From: Sphingomonadales bacterium 63-6
GTDB taxonomy: Bacteria; Pseudomonadota; Alphaproteobacteria; Sphingomonadales; Sphingomonadaceae
DNA length: 42,134 bases
Assembly: GCA_001898545.1 (NCBI GenBank)
Contig: MKUB01000175.1
Location: 1-42,134, forward strand
Direction: 5' to 3'
Shown piece after piece: positions 35,511 to 42,134 of the stretch. The notes beneath the pieces were generated by a model, which was not told the origin of the DNA, did not search any database, and worked only from the letters and a program-made list of their open reading frames with translations. Made by a program: the position numbers and the translations under genes. The stretch's first letter is position 1. Every line of letters starts with the position of its first letter.

Positions 35511-36982
35511 TAACCCCCCATGAACTCCGCCACGCTCGCCCGCTCGGCCTCGCTCATATGCAGGCCCAGCTTGCTGCGCCGCCACAACACGTCCTCGGCG
35601 GTCCGCGCCCATTCCACTTCGCGCAGATAGACAACTTCCGCCTCGCTCAGCCCCGCGCCGAAATGGCGGCCGAGATCGCCCCAGCCCTGCGCCTTGCCCA
35701 ACCAGCGCTCGGCGCGGGTGCCATAGGCGCGTACAATGCGGGTCGCCTCCGCCAGCGAGAGGAACGGGTGCCGCTGCTTCAGCTCCTCCGCCAAAGCCGC
35801 CTGCCCATCCAGCGGGAAATCCCCGCCCGGCAACGGTGCCTTGGCCGTCCATGCCGGGCCGGACAGGGCCGGAACGCGCTGAGCCAGTCCATCCACTGCC
35901 GCCTCGGACAAATGGCGATAGGATGTGATCTTGCCCCCGAACACATCGAGCAGGGGCGCGCCATCCTCCGGTGGGGAAATGGGCAGGCGATAGCCGCGTG
36001 TCGCCGCCTCCGGTCTGCCCGATCCATCGTCCACCAGCGCGCGGACGCCCGAATAGGTCCACACGACGTCAGCCGGGGTCACGGGCTTCGCGAAATAGCG
36101 GCTCGCCGCCTCGCACAGATATTCGACCTCGTCCTGCGAGGCCTCGATCCGGTCCAGCGGGCCGTCATGATCCCGGTCGGTCGTGCCGATCAGGGTGAAG
36201 TCCCGCTCATAGGGAATGGCAAAGCAGATGCGCGTATCGGGTAGCTGGAAGATATAGGCGTAATCATGGTCGAACAGGCGGCGCGTCACGATATGCGATC
36301 CGCGCACTCGCCGCAGCGAGAAGCCTGGCGCCTGCCCTGTCAACCGCGCCACATCGTCCGCCCCCGGCCCGGCGGCATTCACCAGCGCCCGGCCGTGGAA
36401 TGTCCCAGCGGGTGTTTCCACTGCCCATAGCTCACCCTCTCGCCGGATTGCCGTAGCAGGCGTGCGCGTGCGGATTTGCGCCCCACGTTCTGCCGCATCA
36501 AGCGCGTTCAGGACGACCAGCCGGGCATCGTCCACCCAGCCATCCGAATATTCGAAACCCCAATCCAGCGCCGGGTCCAGCGCCGCGCCAGCCGGGTGAC
36601 TGTGCAGCCGGATCGTATCGGCGGCAGGCAGGCGTTTACGCCCGCCGATATGGTCATAGAGGAACAAGCCCAGCCGCAACATCCAGCGGGGGCGCAGATG
36701 AGGCATCCAGGGCAATACGAAACGCATCGGGCGGATGATGTGCGGGGCAATGGACCACAGCACTTCCCGCTCGCGCAGGGCCTCACGCACCAGGGCGAAT
36801 TCATAATATTCGAGATAGCGCAGCCCGCCATGGACCAGCTTGGTGCTGGCGCTGGACGTGCCGCTGGCAAGATCCCGCGCCTCCAGCAGGAGGACTTTAG
36901 CCCCTCGTCCTTGGGCATCGCGCGCGATCCCCGCGCCGTTGACCCCGCCGCCAATGACGATGAGGTCGAACGGCCCGGTCAT
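35510..36982 (-). CDS. glpD: Glycerol-3-phosphate dehydrogenase (FAD), 490 aa
   Basis: GlpD passes electrons from glycerol 3-phosphate to the quinone pool at the inner membrane face, giving dihydroxyacetone phosphate. FAD motif VIGGGVNGAGIARDA (residues 9-23), SSASTKLVHGGLRYLE and FGGKITSYR are signatures. Length normal. The stop lies within the compound repeat edge. The ribosome site before 36982 is weak. No glpK or glpR is nearby. Confidence 0.94.
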   Translation of the reverse strand: MTGPFDLIVIGGGVNGAGIARDAQGRGAKVLLLEARDLASGTSSASTKLVHGGLRYLEYYEFALVREALREREVLWSIAPHIIRPMRFVLPWMPHLRPRWMLRLGLFLYDHIGGRKRLPAADTIRLHSHPAGAALDPALDWGFEYSDGWVDDARLVVLNALDAAERGAQIRTRTPATAIRREGELWAVETPAGTFHGRALVNAAGPGADDVARLTGQAPGFSLRRVRGSHIVTRRLFDHDYAYIFQLPDTRICFAIPYERDFTLIGTTDRDHDGPLDRIEASQDEVEYLCEAASRYFAKPVTPADVVWTYSGVRALVDDGSGRPEAATRGYRLPISPPEDGAPLLDVFGGKITSYRHLSEAAVDGLAQRVPALSGPAWTAKAPLPGGDFPLDGQAALAEELKQRHPFLSLAEATRIVRAYGTRAERWLGKAQGWGDLGRHFGAGLSEAEVVYLREVEWARTAEDVLWRRSKLGLHMSEAERASVAEFMGG

Positions 36983-37020
36983 CCCGCGTCTGCCATCAGC
37001 GGGCCACCATCAGTGGATCG

Positions 37021-38268
37021 TCACCGGCGGAACCGGCCGCGCGTGCAGGCGGCGGAACAGGCGGCCCTTTCGCTGAACAGCACCAGCACCAGCGCCAACG
37101 CGCCGGCGGCCAGCAATGCCCAGGCGAGCGGACGGGCAGTGCCATCGTAACTCTGCCCGATCACGATGCCGATCACCGAAGCCAGAACCATGCGCACGAA
37201 GGCCTGGATTGAGCTGGCCGCACCCGCGATCTCCGCAAAGGGCTGCATCGCGATGGAGCCGAAATTCGCGCCCAGGAAGCCCAGCAGGGCAAGGTTGCAG
37301 GCCATCAGCGGAAGGAACCACAACAGCGAATCGCTGTGGGCGGAATGGGACACCCAAACCTGCAGCGTGCTGACCAGAATGAAGATCAGCAGGCCCGCAT
37401 GGCTCACGCGGCGAGCGCCAAAACGCTCCACAATGCGTGAATTGACGATGCTGGATACCGCCATGGTCGCCGCCGTCGCTCCGAAGATATAGGGGAAGGC
37501 TTCCCCCGCGCCGAAATGCTCGCCCACCAGCTGCTGGGCGGAATTGACGTAACCGAAGACGGTGCCGATCACCAGCCCGGAGCCCAGCACATAGCCGAAC
37601 GCCTCACGCGAGGTGGCGGCGATCACCATGTTGCGGCCCAGGATCTTCGGGCGGATTTCCTGCCGGAATTCAGGGTGCAGCGTTTCCGGCAAGCGGATGG
37701 CCGCCCACACGATCATGACCACGCCCATGATGCTCAGCCCCACGAAGATCCAGCGCCAGCCCGCCACTTCCAGCACCAGCTGGCCCAATGTGGGAGCCAC
37801 CACCGGCACAGTGATGAACACGGCCGAGATCAGCGAGAAGACGCGCGCCATGCGGTCCCCCTCGAACTGGTCGCGAATGATCGCGCCGGGCAGCACCATC
37901 AGGCCCGCCGAGCCCAGCCCCTGCAGGATGCGCATCGCCACGAGCTGGTTGAAGCTGGTCACGAAGGCGCAGCCGATGCCGAACACCACATAACAGGCGA
38001 GCGAGATCATCAGCAGCTTCTTGCGGCCGAAACGGTCTGCCAGAAGGCCAGGAATCAGTGTGCCCGCCCCGGTGGAGAGCAGGAACAGGCCCACGATATA
38101 TTGCCGCTTGTTGGCGTCCAGAACGCCGAAATCGCCCGCAATCTCGTCCAGCGCGGGCAGCATGCCGTCAATCGCAAGGGCGTGCAGCGCCATGAGCATG
38201 GCGGTAAGAACCACCAGCTCGGTGCGGCCCAGCTCACGCGGCGGAGAAAATTTGCTAGGGTTGCCCAT
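37021..38268 (-). CDS. Bcr/CflA-type multidrug efflux MFS protein, 415 aa
   Basis: Twelve-helix drug/H+ antiporter: LADRFGRKKLL, ILQGLGSAGLMVLPGAIIRD and PVVAPTLGQ are motifs of the DHA1/Bcr group. The C-terminal end is basic (CTRGRFRR). Divergent from dinB. Confidence 0.9.
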   Translation of the reverse strand: MGNPSKFSPPRELGRTELVVLTAMLMALHALAIDGMLPALDEIAGDFGVLDANKRQYIVGLFLLSTGAGTLIPGLLADRFGRKKLLMISLACYVVFGIGCAFVTSFNQLVAMRILQGLGSAGLMVLPGAIIRDQFEGDRMARVFSLISAVFITVPVVAPTLGQLVLEVAGWRWIFVGLSIMGVVMIVWAAIRLPETLHPEFRQEIRPKILGRNMVIAATSREAFGYVLGSGLVIGTVFGYVNSAQQLVGEHFGAGEAFPYIFGATAATMAVSSIVNSRIVERFGARRVSHAGLLIFILVSTLQVWVSHSAHSDSLLWFLPLMACNLALLGFLGANFGSIAMQPFAEIAGAASSIQAFVRMVLASVIGIVIGQSYDGTARPLAWALLAAGALALVLVLFSERAACSAACTRGRFRR

Positions 38269-38418
38269 GCCGCGCCCCTAGCCCGGTCTCGCCTCGCATG
38301 GCCAGCGAGAATTGCTGCATGTGCTAACAAAATTTCCTGTCCGCGCATTATCCCCGCTCCGCCGCGACGGACGGGGGGTGACGTCCCGGCGCGAGCGGCG
38401 TATCCTTCCGGGCAAGCC

Positions 38419-39534
38419 ATGCATGCTGACGAAACCGAGGATGAAGACGCCGCGCCGGGCCTGCGCAAGATCATCCATGTCGACATGGATGCCTTCTTCG
38501 CCAGCGTGGAACAGCGCGACGATCCATCCGTGCGCGGCAAGCCCGTGGCGGTGGGCGGAGCGACCGGGCGCGGCGTGGTGGCAGCCGCCAGTTACGAGGC
38601 CCGCAAGTTCGGCGTGCGTTCCGCCATGCCTTCCCTGCGCGCGCAACAGCTTTGCCCGGGCCTGATCTTCCGCAAGCCGCGTTTCGATACCTATCGCGAA
38701 GTATCGCAGCAGATCCGCGCTATCTTCCGCGACTATACGCCGCATGTCGAGCCGCTGAGCCTGGATGAGGCCTATCTCGACGTGACGGAGGATCTGCGGG
38801 GCATCGGATCGGCTACCCGTATTGCCGAACTGATCCGCCAGCGCATCCGCAAGGAAACCGGGCTCACCGCCAGCGCAGGGGTAAGCTACAACAAATTCCT
38901 CGCCAAGCTCGCAAGCGACCAGAACAAGCCGGACGGAATATGCGTGATCCGCCCGGGCCAGGGCGCGAGTTTTGTGGCCAACCTGCCGGTGCGCCGCTTC
39001 CACGGGGTCGGCCCGCGCGGCGCGGAGAAGATGGCCAGGCTGGGCATCGAGACGGGGGCGGATTTGCGCGAGAAGGACATCGCCTTCCTCAAAGCCAATT
39101 TCGGCAGCTTCGCCGATTATCTCTACCGCGCCGCGCGCGGCATCGATCTGCGGCCAGTACGGGCCAACCGCCCCCGCAAGTCACTGGGCGGGGAACGGAC
39201 CTTCATGGACGACATCTCCGCCGGTCATGCCCTGCACGAAACGCTGGACCGGATTGCCGATATCGTCTGGGGTCGGATCGAGGAAGCCGAGGCGCGCGGG
39301 CGCACTGTCACGCTGAAGCTGCGCTTCACCGATTTCCGCATAATCACCCGCGCGCGTTCGCTGACCCATTATGTCAGCAGCAAAGCGGAATTCGCGAAAC
39401 TGGGGCACGATCTGCTCGACGAAATGCTGCCCCTGCCCCTGCCGATCCGGCTGATGGGCCTCACTCTTTCCGCGCTGGAGGGGGAAGAGGGGGAGAAGCC
39501 GCAGAAGGACATGGCCCAGCTTTCCCTGCTTTAG
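38419..39534 (+). CDS. dinB: DNA polymerase IV, 371 aa
   Basis: Y-family polymerase for translesion synthesis. Catalytic Asp22 and Asp24 (HVDMDAFFASVE), Asp116-Glu117 (SLDEAYLD) and steric-gate Phe27 are in place; the end AQLSLL is a sliding-clamp binding tail. ATG 38419 chosen. Its 3' end overlaps the convergent Nudix gene by 74 bp. Confidence 0.95.
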   Translation: MHADETEDEDAAPGLRKIIHVDMDAFFASVEQRDDPSVRGKPVAVGGATGRGVVAAASYEARKFGVRSAMPSLRAQQLCPGLIFRKPRFDTYREVSQQIRAIFRDYTPHVEPLSLDEAYLDVTEDLRGIGSATRIAELIRQRIRKETGLTASAGVSYNKFLAKLASDQNKPDGICVIRPGQGASFVANLPVRRFHGVGPRGAEKMARLGIETGADLREKDIAFLKANFGSFADYLYRAARGIDLRPVRANRPRKSLGGERTFMDDISAGHALHETLDRIADIVWGRIEEAEARGRTVTLKLRFTDFRIITRARSLTHYVSSKAEFAKLGHDLLDEMLPLPLPIRLMGLTLSALEGEEGEKPQKDMAQLSLL

Positions 39535-40009
39535 TGCCCCCTGCGTCAACGGCTGCCATCATATCGAGTACCGCATCCACCAGCGCGATACGGTCCGCCG
39601 GAAGATCATCGGGCGAAAAGAAACACGCATGCGTGATCTCTCGCTGATCTGGGCGCGGCGGGCCTGCCAGACGGGCGACATAGATTTGGCTGACACAGGG
39701 CGCGCCGTGGAGCACCCGGCGGTTGACACCCAGCGGCACCAGGCTTTCCACCGCGCAGCCCAGTTCCTCCGCAATCTCGCGCCGGGCCGCCGGTTCGGGC
39801 AATTCCCCTCGCTTGAGGCCCCCGCCCGGCAGAGTCCATTTTCCGGAACCATAGGCATGGCGCACCAGCAGCACCTTTCCCCCGTCATCCAGCACCACGA
39901 CATTCACCCCGCAGAGCTGCGGCCGGGCCAGCCGCCACCAGAGCTTGCGCAGTTCATGCGCCAGGCGCAGCCCCGCCCGGTGCAGCGGCGCGGGGATCAG
40001 GTGAAGCAT
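39461..40009 (-). CDS. Nudix hydrolase, 182 aa
   Basis: The Nudix box spans residues 63-84 with G63, E69, R77-E78, E81-E82 and G84. It probably hydrolyses a nucleoside diphosphate derivative. Its start overlaps the stop of pgl by 13 bp, so the two are coupled. The C-terminal 40 residues are proline-rich and coincide with the end of dinB on the other strand. Confidence 0.9.
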   Translation of the reverse strand: MLHLIPAPLHRAGLRLAHELRKLWWRLARPQLCGVNVVVLDDGGKVLLVRHAYGSGKWTLPGGGLKRGELPEPAARREIAEELGCAVESLVPLGVNRRVLHGAPCVSQIYVARLAGPPRPDQREITHACFFSPDDLPADRIALVDAVLDMMAAVDAGGTKAGKAGPCPSAASPPLPPPARKE

Positions 40010-40620
40010 GTGACGGGCTGGCGCGCCGCCGACAGCAGCCGCGCCACGGGCAGATCGTTCTCGCCAACGGCAGCCGCCGCGAACAGGGTACGCTTGTCCT
40101 CGCCCCGGATCACGAACAGGATCGCATCGCTGTCCAGCAAAGCTGGAATGGTCAGGCTCACCCGGTCGAAAGGCGCCTCAGGCGGCAGGGGATCGGGCGT
40201 GAGGCGACGAACGCGCAAGGCATCGTCAGCACGCGGATCGGTGTTGGGAAACAAGGATGCGATATGCCCATCCCCGCCCATGCCCAGCCAGGCGAGCGCG
40301 AAATACGGCGGCTCGCCCTCAGGTGTCAGTGCCGTAACCTTCGCCCCTGCTGGCTCCAGCAGCGCACGGATGCGGCCGACATTGCTGGCAGGGTGGTCTT
40401 CCGGCACCAACCGGTCATCGCCCGGCCACACCACCACGCGCGCCCAGTCCAGCGGCATGGCCGCGAGTTGTTCGAGAATGGGGAACGGCGTCGATCCCCC
40501 TGGAACGGTGATGGCCACTGGCTCGTGCCCCTTCGCCAGAGCATCCGCGATACGTTGGTGAAGCCACAAGGCGATTGCGCGATCATCCGCGCCGGAAATG
40601 ATTTCGGGGCGATTCATCAT
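39997..40620 (-). CDS. pgl: 6-phosphogluconolactonase, 207 aa
   Basis: Hydrolyses 6-phosphogluconolactone in the pentose phosphate or Entner-Doudoroff route. PGGSTPFPILEQLA and LGMGGDGHIASLFP are the family signatures. Two ATGs stand at the start (40620 and 40617). Coupled to the Nudix gene. zwf and edd are not in the window. Confidence 0.92.
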   Translation of the reverse strand: MMNRPEIISGADDRAIALWLHQRIADALAKGHEPVAITVPGGSTPFPILEQLAAMPLDWARVVVWPGDDRLVPEDHPASNVGRIRALLEPAGAKVTALTPEGEPPYFALAWLGMGGDGHIASLFPNTDPRADDALRVRRLTPDPLPPEAPFDRVSLTIPALLDSDAILFVIRGEDKRTLFAAAAVGENDLPVARLLSAARQPVTCFT

Positions 40621-40651
40621 GTTAATCTAGCAGATGGGCCGCTGACGGGAA

Positions 40652-40678
40652 GGCCGCCACGGCATTGCCGCGGCGGCC
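40652..40678. promoter_or_regulatory. Perfect hairpin in the pgl leader
   Basis: GGCCGCC-A-CGGC-ATT-GCCG-C-GGCGGCC folds into an 11-pair stem with one mismatch. It ends 32 bases before the pgl start. It could end transcription from the GDT1-like gene upstream or act in the pgl leader; no T-run follows. Confidence 0.5.
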
Positions 40679-40815
40679 CCGCTGTCCAGGATCCAAAGGG
40701 CCAGGCGGAGCAATTAACCCGGGCGCCCTGGGCAGGGTGGCTTGGGGGCTTCGTAAGGACACCTTTCGATACACCCGCAACGCGCGAATGGCCCGCAAGG
40801 TTCCGGCCCCACCGA

Positions 40816-41376
40816 TCACACGATTCCGCGCGCGGCCAGCCCCGTCCAGACTGCCGCCAGCAGCATCGCCGCTGCTATCGCAAGACGTATGGAGGCAAGC
40901 GGCAAACGCGCCTCCATCTGGCCCGACATAGCCCATGCCAGGGTCAATGCGGCCCCGCCCCCCAGCGCGCCCCCGGCCCCCGCAAGGCCCGGCGATCCGG
41001 CGGAGGCAGCAAAAGCCACGATCAGGAAGCGGGCGGCGTCCACCAATTGCCGCGCGGCAATCACCAGCGTGATGGCAACCAGCGAGCGCGTGGGTTCAGT
41101 CGGCTCGCGCGGGCGCACCGGCCAGGCCAGTTCCCCCGCGCCCAGCAACAGGGCGAGCGCGACGAACATCGCCTTGCCCGCAGGCGGCATCAGCTGCGCC
41201 AATGCGGCCCCCGCAAAAGCGGCAATCGCTGCAGTGGCGATGCTGGCGATCCACCCCGCGACCAGCAGCGGACCATTGGCGCCAAGCCTGCGCGCCAGCA
41301 CACTTACCAACCGCTGGTCGCGTCCGCCCGTGGCGGCAAGGAAGGTGGCAAGCAGGGCAAAAAAGAATGCAGGCAT
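40816..41376 (-). CDS. GDT1/TMEM165-like membrane protein with degenerate motif, 186 aa
   Basis: Hydrophobic with about six segments. The N-terminal half follows the UPF0016/GDT1 layout (FFALLATFLAATGGRDQRL, then LAGWIASIATAAIAAFAG), but the cation-binding E-x-GDK-T/S motif is changed to ATGGRDQRL and the second copy (GSPG region) has none. It is probably a diverged relative; transport of Ca2+/Mn2+ cannot be assumed. Confidence 0.6.
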   Translation of the reverse strand: MPAFFFALLATFLAATGGRDQRLVSVLARRLGANGPLLVAGWIASIATAAIAAFAGAALAQLMPPAGKAMFVALALLLGAGELAWPVRPREPTEPTRSLVAITLVIAARQLVDAARFLIVAFAASAGSPGLAGAGGALGGGAALTLAWAMSGQMEARLPLASIRLAIAAAMLLAAVWTGLAARGIV

Positions 41377-41449
41377 GGCGCAAGGCTAGCACGCCCGAAG
41401 GCACGCGGCACTGGCAAAACCGGCGCTCAGTCCCTAGCTAGCAGAGCTT

Positions 41450-41809
41450 ATGAGCGTGGCGATGGACATGAAGCGTGGAGCTTGGCGCTGGATCTGCACC
41501 CTGTTGGTGCTGATCGCGGCGATTCACGCCGTGACGCCATCAGGCCAACCGCTGCAGCGCGTCAGCGGCTCCGCCTTCAATTCGGCAACTTCGGAAGTGG
41601 CGGTCAGCTGTCCCTCCCGTAGCGAGGAACGCAGGCAAGCCCTGCCGCAGGAACCGCGCGGTGCGCCCTTGCCCTGCCCGGTGGAATTGCAGCCGCTCGC
41701 CATTGCCGAGCCCGCCCGGCCTTTCGCGCCCAAGCCTGCCCCGCGCGGCCCTCCGCCTGAGGAAACCACTCTTTCCCCTCTCAATCCAAGGGCTCCTCCC
41801 TTCGCCTGA
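41450..41809 (+). CDS. Small membrane-anchored Pro-rich protein, 119 aa
   Basis: One hydrophobic helix at about residues 14-26 (WICTLLVLIAAIHA), a polar part with two Cys (SCPSR and PCPVE), and a Pro-rich end (RPFAPKPAPRGPPPEET). Unknown family. AGAG lies upstream of the ATG. Confidence 0.5.
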   Translation: MSVAMDMKRGAWRWICTLLVLIAAIHAVTPSGQPLQRVSGSAFNSATSEVAVSCPSRSEERRQALPQEPRGAPLPCPVELQPLAIAEPARPFAPKPAPRGPPPEETTLSPLNPRAPPFA

Positions 41810-41871
41810 CCGGTCACCGGCCGCAACCCATCGTCGCGGCCAGATGTTTCCATCCGGACAGGATATGAAGA

Positions 41872-42134
41872 ATGAGCTCCGACAATCCCGTCGCCGCTGA
41901 AAAGCGTGCGGCTGCCGAGCAACTGCTCGAACGCTATCCCGACCTCACGGGAGAAGAACTGGAGCATCTGCTCCATTACTTCCGCAAGGAAGCCTCCTCG
42001 CTCGATTGTGCGCTGGTTTCCTCCAATTACGAGGTGCTGGGCAAATATCGGCAATTCTGCCGCGATCATTATCTCAACCGCCTGCGCCCCCGCGAAGTGA
42101 TCTTCATCGGGGCGAGCATGGCGGGTCTGCTGGC
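41872..42134 (+). CDS. Hypothetical protein, partial at the window end
   Basis: Frame from ATG 41872 runs off the right edge (about 87 residues seen). It begins with a helical acidic stretch (EQLLERYPDLTGEELEHLLH) and ends with a hydrophobic IFIGASMAGLL. The composition suggests a helical DNA- or membrane-associated protein; no family recognised. GGATATGAAGA precedes the ATG. Confidence 0.65.
   Translation, partial: MSSDNPVAAEKRAAAEQLLERYPDLTGEELEHLLHYFRKEASSLDCALVSSNYEVLGKYRQFCRDHYLNRLRPREVIFIGASMAGLL

Noticed and set aside
37516-38418. Extension of the dinB frame upstream through the efflux gene
   Set aside because: The upstream part lies opposite the Bcr/CflA gene and has shadow composition; the Pol IV domain starts after 38419.
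38269-38418. LexA box search before dinB
   Set aside because: No GTTC-N7-GTTC or GAAC-N7-GAAC pair was seen in this leader, so SOS control is not supported by sequence.

Overview
The window is GC-rich chromosomal DNA that looks like a sphingomonad (order Sphingomonadales, the Novosphingobium/Sphingobium/Erythrobacter type). The basis is a crtY-crtI-crtB carotenoid set, DesB-type gallate dioxygenases, DUF2585, DUF3008, DUF6152 and DUF4287 proteins, many MHS/MFS and LigB-superfamily genes, and several families of hairpin-forming intergenic repeats. No rRNA, tRNA, CRISPR array or intact insertion sequence was found. Species-level identification is not possible from reading alone.

Layout. 1-3601: a repeat-rich leader, then a short-chain dehydrogenase and two zinc alcohol dehydrogenases in one direction. 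3649-6114 (minus): a subtilase with lipoprotein-like N-terminus, long Pro-Thr linker and putative outer-membrane barrel. 6370-8149 (plus): dapD, a small membrane protein, a DUF3008 protein and a two-pore-helix-type K+ channel. 8158-9967: M19 dipeptidase (minus) and a DUF985 cupin (plus). 9968-11060: an AT-richer islet with a two-TM protein and an orphan Imm8-type immunity protein. 11153-13947 (minus): two tandem DesB/gallate dioxygenase paralogues separated by a palindromic repeat. 14093-17093: PEBP-like protein, hypothetical, DODA/YgiD-type dioxygenase, PhnA-like protein, COG3650 lipoprotein and a 49-residue protein. 17109-19063: a helix-turn-helix protein divergent from an AT-richer Fic AMP-transferase gene, with a repeated motif array between them. 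19167-23935 (minus): membrane protein, two tandem HExxH/TPR exported proteins and a coiled-coil exported protein.

24035-26275 (minus): TPP riboswitch, thiC and an overlapping DUF4287 gene. 26380-28690: DUF6152 protein, a perfect 30-bp inverted repeat, a LprI-like protein, a membrane protein and a DUF2585 protein. 28858-33679 (plus): crtY-crtI-exported protein-LOG protein, linked by 4-bp ATGA overlaps, then a palindromic repeat and crtB (TTG start). 33749-38268: MHS transporter (plus), glpD and a Bcr/CflA-like efflux pump (minus). 38419-42134: dinB, convergent Nudix/pgl pair, GDT1-like membrane protein, a small Pro-rich protein and a partial gene running off the end.

Genes that work together: crtB, crtI and crtY supply phytoene synthesis, desaturation to lycopene and cyclisation to beta-carotene. 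thiC is thiamine-controlled. The dioxygenases and alcohol dehydrogenases fit the aromatic catabolism typical of sphingomonads, but no downstream ring-cleavage genes or regulator lie here. The most unusual parts are the Fic/HTH locus with its putative operator array, the orphan Imm8 islet, the duplicated exported metallopeptidase-like genes, and crtB whose ribosome binding site is supplied by a repeat hairpin.
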